Below are positions 1 to 7,991 of a stretch of 64,000 nt of DNA, piece after piece (positions within the stretch are counted from its first letter, which is position 1; every line of letters starts with the position of its first letter). The stretch lies in the NCBI GenBank assembly GCA_963632825.1, contig CAVGWF010000077.1, forward strand, positions 1 through 64,000. Direction: 5' to 3'. The stretch is from F23-B02 sp963632825 (GTDB lineage Bacteria > Bacillota > Clostridia > Oscillospirales > Oscillospiraceae). The notes below the pieces were generated by a model. The model made no database searches. It saw nothing but the letters and a program-made list of their open reading frames with translations, and was not told the origin of the DNA. Both the position numbers and the translations under genes were made by a program.

Positions 1-1
1 G

Positions 2-721
2 TTAACAGACATATTAAGTACATGGAACGTTGATGATCTTGCTACTGTAATTGGTGAAATAGATAAGCGCATAGTGGTTATTGAAGCCATTCAGCGTATA
101 TATAACGACAAAACAACCGAAGAATTGCACACATTACACCCACTCATACTTAACTCAAGATGGCTGTTTGGCGCACAATTTGATTCTCCAATGTTCATGT
201 CAAATTCAGCCTTAACAACGGTTGTTAAGGGACTGTTTAAAGATGAGGATTACGATCTGGACGCGATAAGCAGCCCGAAGCGAAGACCCGACATTATTTG
301 CCTCAAGCAATACTCTTTGAAAGCCGTATGCACGGATAGAATTGATCCTACCGCCGGTGAAATAATGAAACCTGATCAAATTTTGATTGTTGAGGTAAAG
401 CGAGGCGGATTTGAAATTACTGATGATGAGGTAACCCAAGTAGAATTTTATGTTAGGCAAATCCGCAAATCTGCCGTACTACATAGTTCTGCGACTATTG
501 ACGCATATGTAGTTGGAGCAAAGCTCGGAGATATTGATCCCGAAAAAAATACTTCAAGCGGCAGAATTCATGCTGTGACTTATGGCCAATTAGTTGACAC
601 TGCAAGCGGAAAGCTGTTCAGACTAAGGGATCGTCTCAAAGAGCATTACGATTCGTTGGGACAAGAGAGTATTGTGGAACAAGCGCTTAAGGATAGTAAA
701 CAGCTAAAGATGAATATTTAA
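2..721 (+). CDS. C-terminal part of a large protein with a PD-(D/E)XK nuclease-like domain (partial)
   Basis: The reading frame is open from the first bases of the window, so the 5' end lies outside it; the GTG at 74 is only the first internal candidate start and has no ribosome site. The visible part contains PDIICLKQY, then KPDQILIVEVKRGG about 45 residues later, followed by a Q-x3-YVRQI helix. This acidic residue plus E-x-K spacing fits a PD-(D/E)XK nuclease core. From memory, similar C-terminal blocks occur in large proteins with an HSP90/gyrase-type ATPase N-terminus; that part is not visible here, so the ATPase is inference. The base composition is A/T-rich compared with genes after 2150, and the next gene encodes a KilA-N protein, both signs of an accessory island. 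A defence role is possible but unproven. Confidence 0.6.
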   Translation, partial: LTDILSTWNVDDLATVIGEIDKRIVVIEAIQRIYNDKTTEELHTLHPLILNSRWLFGAQFDSPMFMSNSALTTVVKGLFKDEDYDLDAISSPKRRPDIICLKQYSLKAVCTDRIDPTAGEIMKPDQILIVEVKRGGFEITDDEVTQVEFYVRQIRKSAVLHSSATIDAYVVGAKLGDIDPEKNTSSGRIHAVTYGQLVDTASGKLFRLRDRLKEHYDSLGQESIVEQALKDSKQLKMNI

Positions 722-1111
722 AATCAAAGTCACAGCGTTGTTAGTGCGTTCGAGAGTTCAGTTCTCTCGGCTGAAGTTGCCAAAACATCTTTATTTACGT
801 GCCGAGGACACACCGTCAGAAGGAGCAAACACTATTTTGTTTTCTCCTTGCGCGAAAACTGAACTCGGTTAGCTCTTTCTTCCTTTTACACGGCACCCTG
901 CTTCGTTGGGCTCGCCGTGTAATTCTTGTGACCCGTTCCTCCTCTCCAACTTGAACCAGATTGTGGCTGGGATTTGGCTTGGCTCTTGTGTCTGTATTTT
1001 TCTCTTTTACTTTCTCAGAAAATATGTTACTATATAAATGCCGTCATGCTGGTGAATATCGCTGAACACACTGCATTGTAGCAAGTAAAAATATGATATA
1101 CAAGAGGTAAA
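721..1111. other. Gene-free stretch with several inverted repeats
   Basis: No convincing gene is present in these 391 bases. Three dyads stand out. CGAGAG/CTCTCG forms a hairpin at 751-769. GAGTTCAGTT at 754-763 is exactly complementary to AACTGAACTC at 857-866, so it can form either a local or a long-range stem. ACACGGC at 888-894 pairs with GCCGTGT at 914-920. AAGGAG/CTCCTT near 821-850 can fold inside the long-range stem. The KilA-N gene ribosome site (AGAGGT) lies just before 1112. A structured RNA or the leftovers of a mobile element are both possible. Confidence 0.4.
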
Positions 1112-1978
1112 ATGATGAGCGGAGAGAAGAAGACATCTCTGATTACCGTGCAGCAGATTCCTGTTACGGTTATGAGCATCGACCAGCGTGATTACATAAG
1201 CCTTACGGATATGGCAAAGGCTCGTACCGATGCGGCAAGAGCCGCAGATGTCATCAAAAACTGGCTGCGTGCCCGTTCTACGTTGGAGTTTCTCGGCACA
1301 TGGGAAGTCATGTATAACCCGGATTTCAAAGTGGTCGAATTCGACCACTTTAAGAGTGAAGCCGGTTTGCACACATTCACACTCAGCGCAAAAGAGTGGA
1401 TTGAAAAGACGAATGCTATCGGGATATATGTTCAATCCGGACGTTACGGCGGCACTTATGCGCACAAAGACATTGCATTTGAATTTGGTTCTGCTATAAG
1501 CCCTGTTTTCAAGTTATACCTGCTGAAAGAGTATCAACGTCTTAAAGACGACGAAAACGACAGGCTCAAAATTGAATGGAGTGCAAAGAGATTTCTTTCC
1601 AAGAATAATTATCTTATCCATACAGATGCAGTCAAAAACTACGTCTTGCCGCAGAGCAATTACACGAAGTCTAACGAGTGGCTGGCTTATGCCGACGAAG
1701 CAGATTTGCTGAACGTAGCTTTATTTGGCTGCACGGCCAAGGCATGGCGTGAGGCAAATCCGGAGCTTGCAAAGAACAGTAATATTCGTGACTACGCTTC
1801 TATCGCCGAATTGACGGTATTGTCGAATCTGGAAACCCACAACGCAGAACTAATAAAGCAAGGATTACAGAAATCCGAACGTTTCAAGCGCTTGCAAGAA
1901 ATAGCGCAATATCAGCTTCATGTTCTGAAAGAAGCCGAACTAATTAAAGAATCGCCTTCATCAAAGCACGACGACTAA
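1112..1978 (+). CDS. KilA-N domain protein
   Basis: 288 residues. The N-terminal half matches the KilA-N DNA-binding domain: YISLTDMAK near residue 28, then VIKNWLRARSTLEFLGTWE, VVEFDHF and EAGLHTF, and a YGGTYAHKDIAFEF block at about 125-140. The C-terminal half is helical and ends in a charged tail; its function is not recognisable. AGAGGT sits five bases before ATGATG, so translation starts at 1112 or 1115. KilA-N proteins are typical of phages and integrative elements, where they act as regulators or antirepressors. The A/T-rich composition and position at the edge of the window's accessory stretch agree with a mobile origin. A 24-bp perfect palindrome lies inside the coding sequence at 1328-1351. 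Confidence 0.85.
   Translation: MMSGEKKTSLITVQQIPVTVMSIDQRDYISLTDMAKARTDAARAADVIKNWLRARSTLEFLGTWEVMYNPDFKVVEFDHFKSEAGLHTFTLSAKEWIEKTNAIGIYVQSGRYGGTYAHKDIAFEFGSAISPVFKLYLLKEYQRLKDDENDRLKIEWSAKRFLSKNNYLIHTDAVKNYVLPQSNYTKSNEWLAYADEADLLNVALFGCTAKAWREANPELAKNSNIRDYASIAELTVLSNLETHNAELIKQGLQKSERFKRLQEIAQYQLHVLKEAELIKESPSSKHDD
1328..1351. repeat. 24-bp perfect palindrome inside the KilA-N gene
   Basis: AAAGTGGTCGAA at 1328-1339 is followed immediately by its exact reverse complement TTCGACCACTTT at 1340-1351, with an EcoRI-type GAATTC at the centre. It encodes part of the conserved KilA-N strand (K-V-V-E-F-D-H-F). A perfect 12+12 palindrome is not expected by chance in 64 kb, and could be a binding site for the protein itself. 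Confidence 0.8.
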
Positions 1979-2034
1979 TAACAGCTTATTATCTCCTATT
2001 TGTATCTGTCCTCAAAATTGGCTGACCCTGCCAC

Positions 2035-2080
2035 AAAGTACCGAAGTTGAGCTGAAATCGCTTGATTTCGGTACTTTTTT
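2035..2080 (+). terminator. Intrinsic terminator after the KilA-N gene
   Basis: AAAGTACCGAA (2035-2045) pairs perfectly with TTCGGTACTTT (2067-2077), followed by a T run. The loop is 21 bases. It closes the A/T-rich island; composition shifts to the chromosomal type just beyond. Confidence 0.75.
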
Positions 2081-2128
2081 ATGTTTTTGTCACTTGGCAT
2101 TTGAACGCAATCGCAAAAATTGCCGTCT

Positions 2129-2151
2129 GCTGCCCGCGCATTGCGGGCAGC
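2129..2151 (-). terminator. Hairpin downstream of the isochorismatase-like gene
   Basis: GCTGCCCGC (2129-2137) and GCGGGCAGC (2143-2151) form a 9-bp stem with a 5-base loop, directly after the minus-strand stop codon at 2154. A T run follows on the minus strand only after about ten bases, so termination is likely but not textbook. Confidence 0.55.
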
Positions 2152-2153
2152 GG

Positions 2154-2741
2154 TTATTTTAGCTGATGAGACTTGTTTTTCCATTCCGTGCTTGTCATTA
2201 TCCTTGCACCGATGCGCTGCATATCAGCAAGATTTGCCTCCTGAACGGCGTCCGTGACCGAGGAGGTGCAGTCGTTCAAAACCACGGCATCATAGTCCAG
2301 TGAGAGCGCATCATAGCAGGTCGTTCTTATGCAGTTCGGCGTTGTGGTTCCGGCAAGGATTACGGTCTGCACGCCAAGTCTGCGCAGCACAAGGTCGAGC
2401 TCCGTTGCAAAAAAAGCCGAAAAACGCGGCTTTATTATAACCCGATCCTGCTCAAGCACCTCGAATTGCTCCGGAAACGCTCCGGATATACGCTCATCGC
2501 AGACTTCCGAGAGCGGCTTTCCGCCCTCGAGCCAGAGCTTGCGGCGGGTCTTCTCGACATCGCTGCCGTCCGCACGGTAGCGGCGCACGGCGTATATGAC
2601 CGGTATCCCGTTTTCATGACAGTACCGCAGCACGGCAGCACAGGCGGGTACCGTTGCAGCCGCCGACGGGATGCACAGCGGAGACAGCGGATCTATAAAT
2701 CCGCGCTGCATATCTATCATTATAAGAGCCTCTTTTTTCAT
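2154..2741 (-). CDS. Isochorismatase-family cysteine hydrolase
   Basis: 195 residues. The family catalytic triad is visible: Asp10 in IMIDMQRGF, Lys104 in IIKPRFSAF and Cys137 in TTTPNCIRTTC, the last preceded by the usual cis-peptide region. Such enzymes hydrolyse small amides or ethers (nicotinamide, N-carbamoyl compounds, isochorismate); the substrate cannot be read from the sequence. The start is placed at the ATG at 2741 because GGAGG lies six bases upstream; the in-frame GTG at 2747 abuts that site and cannot be used with it. The gene is monocistronic: its start faces a divergent promoter at 2825, and a hairpin follows the stop. Confidence 0.88.
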   Translation of the reverse strand: MKKEALIMIDMQRGFIDPLSPLCIPSAAATVPACAAVLRYCHENGIPVIYAVRRYRADGSDVEKTRRKLWLEGGKPLSEVCDERISGAFPEQFEVLEQDRVIIKPRFSAFFATELDLVLRRLGVQTVILAGTTTPNCIRTTCYDALSLDYDAVVLNDCTSSVTDAVQEANLADMQRIGARIMTSTEWKNKSHQLK

Positions 2742-2824
2742 AATCACCCTCCGATATCATTCACCGGTATGATAATCCATACGCCTGCGAAAGTAAAGCC
2801 GTACCGAAAAATACCGGAGCGTGA

Positions 2825-2853
2825 TTGACTTATGCCGGCACATTAAATATAAT
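2825..2853 (+). promoter_or_regulatory. Sigma-A-type promoter of the DUF5058/M20 operon
   Basis: TTGACT at 2825-2830 and a perfect TATAAT at 2848-2853 are separated by 17 bases, about 55 bases before the first start codon at 2908. Confidence 0.85.
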
Positions 2854-2907
2854 GATATTTGTCTAACATAATTTTGGTCAATAACGGCATGAAAAGGAGA
2901 AGGATAC

Positions 2908-3660
2908 ATGAATATTTTATCGCTGCTCAACAGCGCGCCTGTCTATGCCATATGCGGCGGGATAATCGCATTTGTTGCGTTGGTCTGCGCCGTTTTTATG
3001 GTCAGAGCATATCGCGCGGGGCTTGCAATGGGCATCGACAAGACAAAGCTCAAGCGCGCCATAACCTCGAGCGCAACATTTTCGCTTTTGCCGAGCGTCG
3101 GCATTCTGCTCGGCGTTATCGCACTTTCAGGCAGCCTCGGCACACCGTGGCCGTGGCTCAGGCTATCCGTTATCGGTGCACTCCACTATGAAACGCAGGT
3201 CGCTCAGGCGGCAGCCGAGCAGGTCGGTATGAGCTCGCTCTCCGCCGCGGAGATGACTCCCTCCGGCTTTGCGACTATCGCGCTGCTGATGAGCATATGC
3301 ATAATGTGGGGCATGGTGCTGTCTATATTCTTCAACAAGCGCTATCTCGGTAAGCTCGGCAGCGGCAAAAAGAGCTCCGGCGGCACGGGCTTCGGCGACG
3401 CCGCCATGACCGCAATGTTTATCGGTCTTGTCTCGGCATACATCGGCAGCTACATAGGCGGCTTTATCTCCGGAAACGGTCTGTTTTCATTCTCCGGCAA
3501 TTTTATGCCGCTGATAGTCGTTTTCGTTTCTGGTCTTGCAATGGCCGGCTTCATATACCTGTCGGAAAAGAAAAATCTCGCGTGGGTCGACAGCTTTTCA
3601 ATTGCCGGAAGCATGCTTCTGGGCATGGCGGCGGCAGTCATTGTAAAGCTGTTTATATAA
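2908..3660 (+). CDS. DUF5058 family membrane protein
   Basis: 250 residues with about six hydrophobic segments, beginning almost at the N-terminus (PVYAICGGIIAFVALVCAVF). I recognise it as a DUF5058 protein; no biochemical role is known to me. A glycine-rich cytoplasmic loop (GSGKKSSGGTGFGD, about 152-165) precedes a second membrane bundle. AAGGAG lies just upstream of ATG. The next gene, 12 bases later, is another membrane protein, and the third is an exopeptidase. The arrangement suggests that the two membrane proteins form one transporter feeding the peptidase; this is inference. Confidence 0.8.
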   Translation: MNILSLLNSAPVYAICGGIIAFVALVCAVFMVRAYRAGLAMGIDKTKLKRAITSSATFSLLPSVGILLGVIALSGSLGTPWPWLRLSVIGALHYETQVAQAAAEQVGMSSLSAAEMTPSGFATIALLMSICIMWGMVLSIFFNKRYLGKLGSGKKSSGGTGFGDAAMTAMFIGLVSAYIGSYIGGFISGNGLFSFSGNFMPLIVVFVSGLAMAGFIYLSEKKNLAWVDSFSIAGSMLLGMAAAVIVKLFI

Positions 3661-3672
3661 GGAGGTCAGGTC

Positions 3673-4347
3673 ATGAACAACAACTATTTTGAAGGCTATA
3701 ACAAGCGCACGCATACGATAGGCCGCATAAGCTCGGCAATAGTTCTCATCATGCTCGTCGGCGCACCGTTTCTCATAGGAAAGATACTCGGGGCAATGCC
3801 CGATCTCGGCGCTGCCGGTAAGGCGTTTTTGTCCGTCGGTCTTGTGTGGACGGTCAGCAGCGTTGTCGAATTTCTCGTTTACACGCCGATGCTTGGCGCC
3901 GGCGGCGGTTATCTGGCGTTCATTACGGGCAACCTCATAAACATGAAGATCCCCTGCGCCGTCAATGCGCGCGACATAGTCGGTGCAAAGACCGGAACGC
4001 CGGAAAACGAGATAGTCTCCACCCTGTCGATAGCCACCTCATCGCTGGTGACGATAATCGTTCTGGCGCTCGGCGTTGCGCTGCTCGTGCCGCTCCAGCC
4101 GGTTTTGCAGAGTCCCGCGCTTCAGCCGGCTTTTGAAAATGTCGTTCCCGCTCTGTTCGGCGCAATGGCGTATAAGTATTTCCGTGGAAATATGAAGATC
4201 GCCGCCGCTCCGCTGGTTACGATGAGCATTCTGTTTATTCTCGTGCCTACGCTTACCGGCTCAACGAGCTTTATGATAATCCCCGCCGGTGCGATAGCAA
4301 TAGGCATCGCATACAAGTTCTATAAGAAAGCCGGTGCAGGTAAATGA
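3673..4347 (+). CDS. Membrane protein, probable partner of the DUF5058 protein
   Basis: 224 residues, around six membrane segments, no signal peptide. A short basic N-terminus (MNNNYFEGYNKRTH) precedes the first helix. A conserved-looking loop at about 95-112 (ARDIVGAKTGTPENEI) separates two halves. I do not recognise a named family. Start is supported by AGGAGG ten bases upstream. The stop codon overlaps the ATG of the M20 peptidase (ATGA), so the two are translationally coupled, which is the best evidence that they work together. Confidence 0.75.
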   Translation: MNNNYFEGYNKRTHTIGRISSAIVLIMLVGAPFLIGKILGAMPDLGAAGKAFLSVGLVWTVSSVVEFLVYTPMLGAGGGYLAFITGNLINMKIPCAVNARDIVGAKTGTPENEIVSTLSIATSSLVTIIVLALGVALLVPLQPVLQSPALQPAFENVVPALFGAMAYKYFRGNMKIAAAPLVTMSILFILVPTLTGSTSFMIIPAGAIAIGIAYKFYKKAGAGK

Positions 4348-5777
4348 AAAAAGCAATGATGATTCCGGCAGCGCTGCTGTCACTGCCCGCATTCGCCGTG
4401 GTGCGCACGCTGCTCACTCCGGGCAGGCACTCGGAATACACCGCGCCCGAAGCGGATGATTACGCTCTTGAGCTTGCGAAAAAGCTTTCGGCAATGGTGC
4501 GGTACGAGACCGTTTCGCACGCGAATATCGACGAAAGCGAAAAATTCCTCGGCTTCCACAAGGTTCTTGAGGAGCTGTTCCCTCTCGTGCACGAAAAGCT
4601 CGAAAAGACAGTCATCGACGGAAACCTGCTGTATCACTGGAAGGGCAGCGGCAGCGGTGCACCGATCCTGCTCATGAGCCATCAGGATGTCGTGCCCGCA
4701 GAGGGCGAATGGGAGCACGAGCCGTTTTCCGGCGATATTGCCGGCGGAAAGGTATGGGGGCGCGGCGCCTCCGACACGAAGTGCTCCGTAATGGCATTTT
4801 TCCAAGCGGTCGAGGAGCTTCTCAAGCAGGGCTACACTCCCAAGTACGACGTTTACCTTGCCTCGTCCTGCACCGAGGAATGGGCCGGCGACGGCGCTCC
4901 CAAGATAGTCAAGGAGCTGCAGAGGCGCGGTGTTGAGCTGTTTCTGGTCTGTGACGAAGGCGGCGGTATAATTTCCGAGCCAATCGGCGGCGTAAAGGGC
5001 AATTTTGCCATGGTCGGTGTTTTTGAAAAGGGCAAGGGAGATGTTAAATTCACCGCGCGCTCTGCCGGCGGTCACGCAAGCGCGCCCACAAAGAATACAC
5101 CGATCGCACGGCTTGCGGCATTCGTAAACGACATTGAAACTCATAACTACTTCCGCCGTGAGTTCCCGCCCGAGGTCGCCGCGATGTTCAAGCGTCTGTC
5201 GGCTTATGCCTCATTCCCTCTCAAGCTCGTTATGGGCAATCTCTGGCTGTTTGCGCCGGTGCTCAAGCCGGTACTCGGCAGGATAAGCGCTCAGGCGGGC
5301 GCAATGCTGCAGACGACAATGGCATTCACCATGCAGTCGGGCTCGGATGCCTGCAATGTGCTGCCGCAGGAGGCAACGGTCTGCGCGAATATGCGCTTTA
5401 TCCCGCATCAGGGCGAAAAGGAGAGCCTTGAGATAGTGCGCAGGCTTGCGGAAAAGCACGGGCTCGAAATGGAGATACTCCATTCCAACGACTACACCCC
5501 GGCGGTCGACATTAACGGCGAGGCCTTCAGGCAGGTCGAGGAGGTCATCTCCAAGACCTTCCCCGGACTTCCGGTCAGCCCCTATGTCATGACGGGCGCT
5601 ACCGACGCGCAGTTTTATCAGCCTGTGTGCAAGAGCTGCATCCGCTTTGCGCCGGTGATATACGGTCCGGAGCAGATGAAGGGCATGCACGGGCTCAACG
5701 AGAACATCGAATATAACTGTCTCCCCGGTGCAGTGAGCTTTTATAAGAATCTGATTGTCGCGCAGGAGAAGCGATAA
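4344..5777 (+). CDS. M20 family metallopeptidase / amidohydrolase
   Basis: 477 residues, near the length of M20 carboxypeptidase-S-type enzymes. Zinc-site residues are all in place: His113 in MSHQDVVPA with catalytic Asp115, bridging Asp144 in GRGASDTK, catalytic and ligand Glu178/Glu179 in CTEEW, and Asp204 in VCDEGG; a late His is in KGMHGLNE near 450. The lid domain begins after about residue 220 with AGGHASAP. The N-terminal 25 residues are hydrophobic and may anchor the enzyme to the membrane. The family cleaves dipeptides or N-acyl amino acids. Its overlap with a membrane-protein gene suggests hydrolysis of an imported substrate. Confidence 0.88.
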   Translation: MKKAMMIPAALLSLPAFAVVRTLLTPGRHSEYTAPEADDYALELAKKLSAMVRYETVSHANIDESEKFLGFHKVLEELFPLVHEKLEKTVIDGNLLYHWKGSGSGAPILLMSHQDVVPAEGEWEHEPFSGDIAGGKVWGRGASDTKCSVMAFFQAVEELLKQGYTPKYDVYLASSCTEEWAGDGAPKIVKELQRRGVELFLVCDEGGGIISEPIGGVKGNFAMVGVFEKGKGDVKFTARSAGGHASAPTKNTPIARLAAFVNDIETHNYFRREFPPEVAAMFKRLSAYASFPLKLVMGNLWLFAPVLKPVLGRISAQAGAMLQTTMAFTMQSGSDACNVLPQEATVCANMRFIPHQGEKESLEIVRRLAEKHGLEMEILHSNDYTPAVDINGEAFRQVEEVISKTFPGLPVSPYVMTGATDAQFYQPVCKSCIRFAPVIYGPEQMKGMHGLNENIEYNCLPGAVSFYKNLIVAQEKR

Positions 5778-5794
5778 GCGTTTGATATGATCAC

Positions 5795-5826
5795 AAAAAA
5801 TCCCGTCCGGCGGACGGGATTTTTTT
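5795..5826. terminator. Bidirectional terminator between convergent genes
   Basis: TCCCGTCC and GGACGGGA form a tight GC stem (5801-5819) flanked by an A run on the left and a T run on the right, so it works for both the M20 operon and the converging SLH gene. Confidence 0.9.
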
Positions 5827-5846
5827 GCTGATGCTGGTGCTTTCAA

Positions 5847-6869
5847 TTACTCGATCATTGCATTTATGAGGTCAATCATTCTGACTAATATCGTGGCTGC
5901 CTGACCGCGGGAGGCGGTGTCGTTCGGTCCGAAGCTGCCGTTGGGGTAGCCGGTTATTATTCCGAGCGAGGACATTACATTGACCGGAGTTTTGTAGTCG
6001 TCGAGCACCTGGGAGGCATCCGCGAAGCCTGACTCTGTGTCATACTCATCGAGTGCATCACCGCAGTACTTATCAAGCAGGCGGTAAGCGAATGTCGCCA
6101 TCTGTGCGCGGCTGATGTTCTCATCGGCGCGGAAGGTACCGTCGGTGTAGCCTTTGATTATATCATTAGCCACACCCCAGCGAATTGCATCCCAGTACAG
6201 GCTGTTGATCCTGTCGCTGTCTGAAAACGGCAGTGCAGTCTTGTCTACAGCGGGATTGCCGCACATATTGTAGAGCATCATTATGAACTGAACGCGGGTA
6301 ACATTGTTGTCGGGACCGAAGGTGCCGTCGGGATAGCCGTTGACAACGCCTCCGAGATAGCATCTCACTATGCTGTCATGGAACCAGCCCTGTATGTCGG
6401 GGAACGGATCGGTCAGATCGGCGCAGTAGAGCGTTACATCTATCAGGCCGTCGTTTGAGCCGCCGTCGTAAATGTCAATGCTTTTCCACTGTCTGACAGA
6501 GCCTTCATAGTATATGCTTTCGGTGGCAGGGCACTCGCCGAATGCGTTCATGCCTATTTTCTTGAGGCTCAGGGGCAGGGTCATGGTGGTAAGCGCCGAG
6601 CAGCCGTAAAATGCGTTGTCGCCGATAGATGTAACACCGTCTTTAACAACAAGGCTTTTTACTGCACTCTCCTCCCATGCGGGCGCGGCACTGCTGTAGC
6701 TATACATGTCGCCGGTTCCGGAAACGGTCAGTTCGCCTGTGCTCGAAAGCGACCATTTGAGGTTGTCGCCGCACGTGCCGTATGCGACCGCATCAGCTGC
6801 TGCCGCGGCCGGCAGCAGGGTGAACACCATGAGCAGCGCCAGAGCGAGGCTTATTGTTCTCTTTCTCAT
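5847..6869 (-). CDS. Secreted surface protein with BspA-type leucine-rich repeat and three SLH domains
   Basis: 340 residues. A signal peptide (MRKRTISLALALLMVFTLLP, then AAAAADA) is followed by a region ending in a BspA-like repeat (VTSIGDNAFYGCSALTTMTL and a second, KKIGMNAFGEC). The C-terminal 190 residues carry three S-layer homology motifs, recognisable by GYPDGTFGPDNNVTR, GYTDGTFRADENISR and GYPNGSFGPNDTASR. SLH triplets bind secondary cell-wall polymers, so the protein is held on the cell surface. The start at 6869 is preferred because AAGGAG is ten bases upstream; the ATG at 6878 is too close to it. Single gene with its own promoter. Confidence 0.9.
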   Translation of the reverse strand: MRKRTISLALALLMVFTLLPAAAAADAVAYGTCGDNLKWSLSSTGELTVSGTGDMYSYSSAAPAWEESAVKSLVVKDGVTSIGDNAFYGCSALTTMTLPLSLKKIGMNAFGECPATESIYYEGSVRQWKSIDIYDGGSNDGLIDVTLYCADLTDPFPDIQGWFHDSIVRCYLGGVVNGYPDGTFGPDNNVTRVQFIMMLYNMCGNPAVDKTALPFSDSDRINSLYWDAIRWGVANDIIKGYTDGTFRADENISRAQMATFAYRLLDKYCGDALDEYDTESGFADASQVLDDYKTPVNVMSSLGIITGYPNGSFGPNDTASRGQAATILVRMIDLINAMIE

Positions 6870-6920
6870 TTTGAACATTCTCCTTTTCAGCAATTTATTT
6901 ATTGTTTTTCCGTTATTTTG

Positions 6921-6949
6921 ATCATAGCAGATATTATTTACGATTGCAA
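6921..6949 (-). promoter_or_regulatory. Promoter of the SLH surface protein gene
   Basis: On the minus strand TTGCAA (6949-6944) and TATGAT (6926-6921) are separated by 17 bases, about 50 bases upstream of the start codon. Confidence 0.7.
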
Positions 6950-6974
6950 CAGGCAAAGATGCCGTTTAAAATGC

Positions 6975-7003
6975 TTTATTAACGGTGAGGAGCATGGTAT
7001 AAT
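6975..7003 (+). promoter_or_regulatory. Probable promoter of the YD-repeat lipoprotein gene
   Basis: A perfect TATAAT at 6998-7003 has a weak -35 (TTTATT, 6975-6980) at 17 bases, 30 bases upstream of the ATG at 7034. Confidence 0.6.
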
Positions 7004-7033
7004 AGCCGCATATATAAAAAAGGAGAACTCAAA

Positions 7034-7894
7034 ATGAAAAAAGCTGCGAGCCTTATCCTCACAACATGCCTTGCGCTCATGATATGCGCCTGCGCGGACG
7101 GCAAAACAGATGAGCCCGACTCAACTCCGACAATGCCTGCGGAGACGCTCGACCTCTCCATATACACAAAGGAGGAGGGCGTTCTGAGCCAGGAGGTTCG
7201 CTACAACACCGACGGGCTCAGGTTCAGCACCGTTATATACGAATACGACGGCAGCGGCAGGCTCGTCAAGGAGCGCACGCTCGGTATAAACGATGCTCCC
7301 ATCGGATACAAGCAGTATGAGCGCGACGAAAGCGGCAATGTAACAAGCATGATAAGCTATGTAGCCGACGGTCCGGAGGAATACTCCGAGGAGTACCGCA
7401 CGGTTTACGAATACAATGAGTCGGGACTCAAAATGAAGGAGACGAGTATTGTCGGAGAAAGCGCCGTCTCAACCGCGATGTACGCCTACGAGGGGAAAAG
7501 CCTCGTAGCCGAAAAGCTGTACGAGGACAGCGAGCTCGTTGCCGACTCCTCATATGAGTACGACGAGAACGACCGTCTCATAAGCTCAACGCGCATTGAC
7601 AACATTGAGGGCAGCACGCAGGTCACAAGCTACACCTACGACGACAGGGATCGTGTTATAAGCATTTCCGTCGCCGTTGACGGCAGTATAACGGGGCGCA
7701 CCGACTACACCTATGACGATAACGGCAATGAGCTCACCCGTAAGGATTACGGCGCGGGCGGCGAGATGATAAGCTCTGTCAGGAATGAGTACGGCTATGA
7801 CGAGCCGGGGAATATAATAAAATACACCAGCACTCAGGGCGATGCCGGTCAGGTCACGGTAATTGAATACAACTGGATGTACAGCAAGGGCTGA
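7034..7894 (+). CDS. Lipoprotein with RHS-like YD repeats
   Basis: 286 residues. The signal peptide ends in a lipobox (LMICAC; lipidated Cys at about residue 19). The rest consists of about ten short beta units with the YD/RHS pattern, for example YEYDGSGRLVKER, YEYDENDRLISST, YTYDDRDRVISIS and YTYDDNGNELTRK. In large RHS toxins such repeats build a shell around a toxin; here there is no toxin domain or room for one, so it is a small exported YD-repeat protein of unknown role. SD sequence AAGGAG precedes the ATG. It has its own promoter and no partner gene. Confidence 0.8.
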   Translation: MKKAASLILTTCLALMICACADGKTDEPDSTPTMPAETLDLSIYTKEEGVLSQEVRYNTDGLRFSTVIYEYDGSGRLVKERTLGINDAPIGYKQYERDESGNVTSMISYVADGPEEYSEEYRTVYEYNESGLKMKETSIVGESAVSTAMYAYEGKSLVAEKLYEDSELVADSSYEYDENDRLISSTRIDNIEGSTQVTSYTYDDRDRVISISVAVDGSITGRTDYTYDDNGNELTRKDYGAGGEMISSVRNEYGYDEPGNIIKYTSTQGDAGQVTVIEYNWMYSKG

Positions 7895-7991
7895 GGCGCG
7901 GCATAAATTCACAGTTTCTTGATATATTTAAGAAGCAATTGTGTTAGCATAAGCCATTGGAATATTATCGTTGTATCAAGGTGACATTTTG

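Noticed and set aside
1007..1465. Minus-strand frames opposite the KilA-N gene
   Set aside because: Shadows of the KilA-N frame; several mirror frames are open simply because of the palindrome and codon bias.
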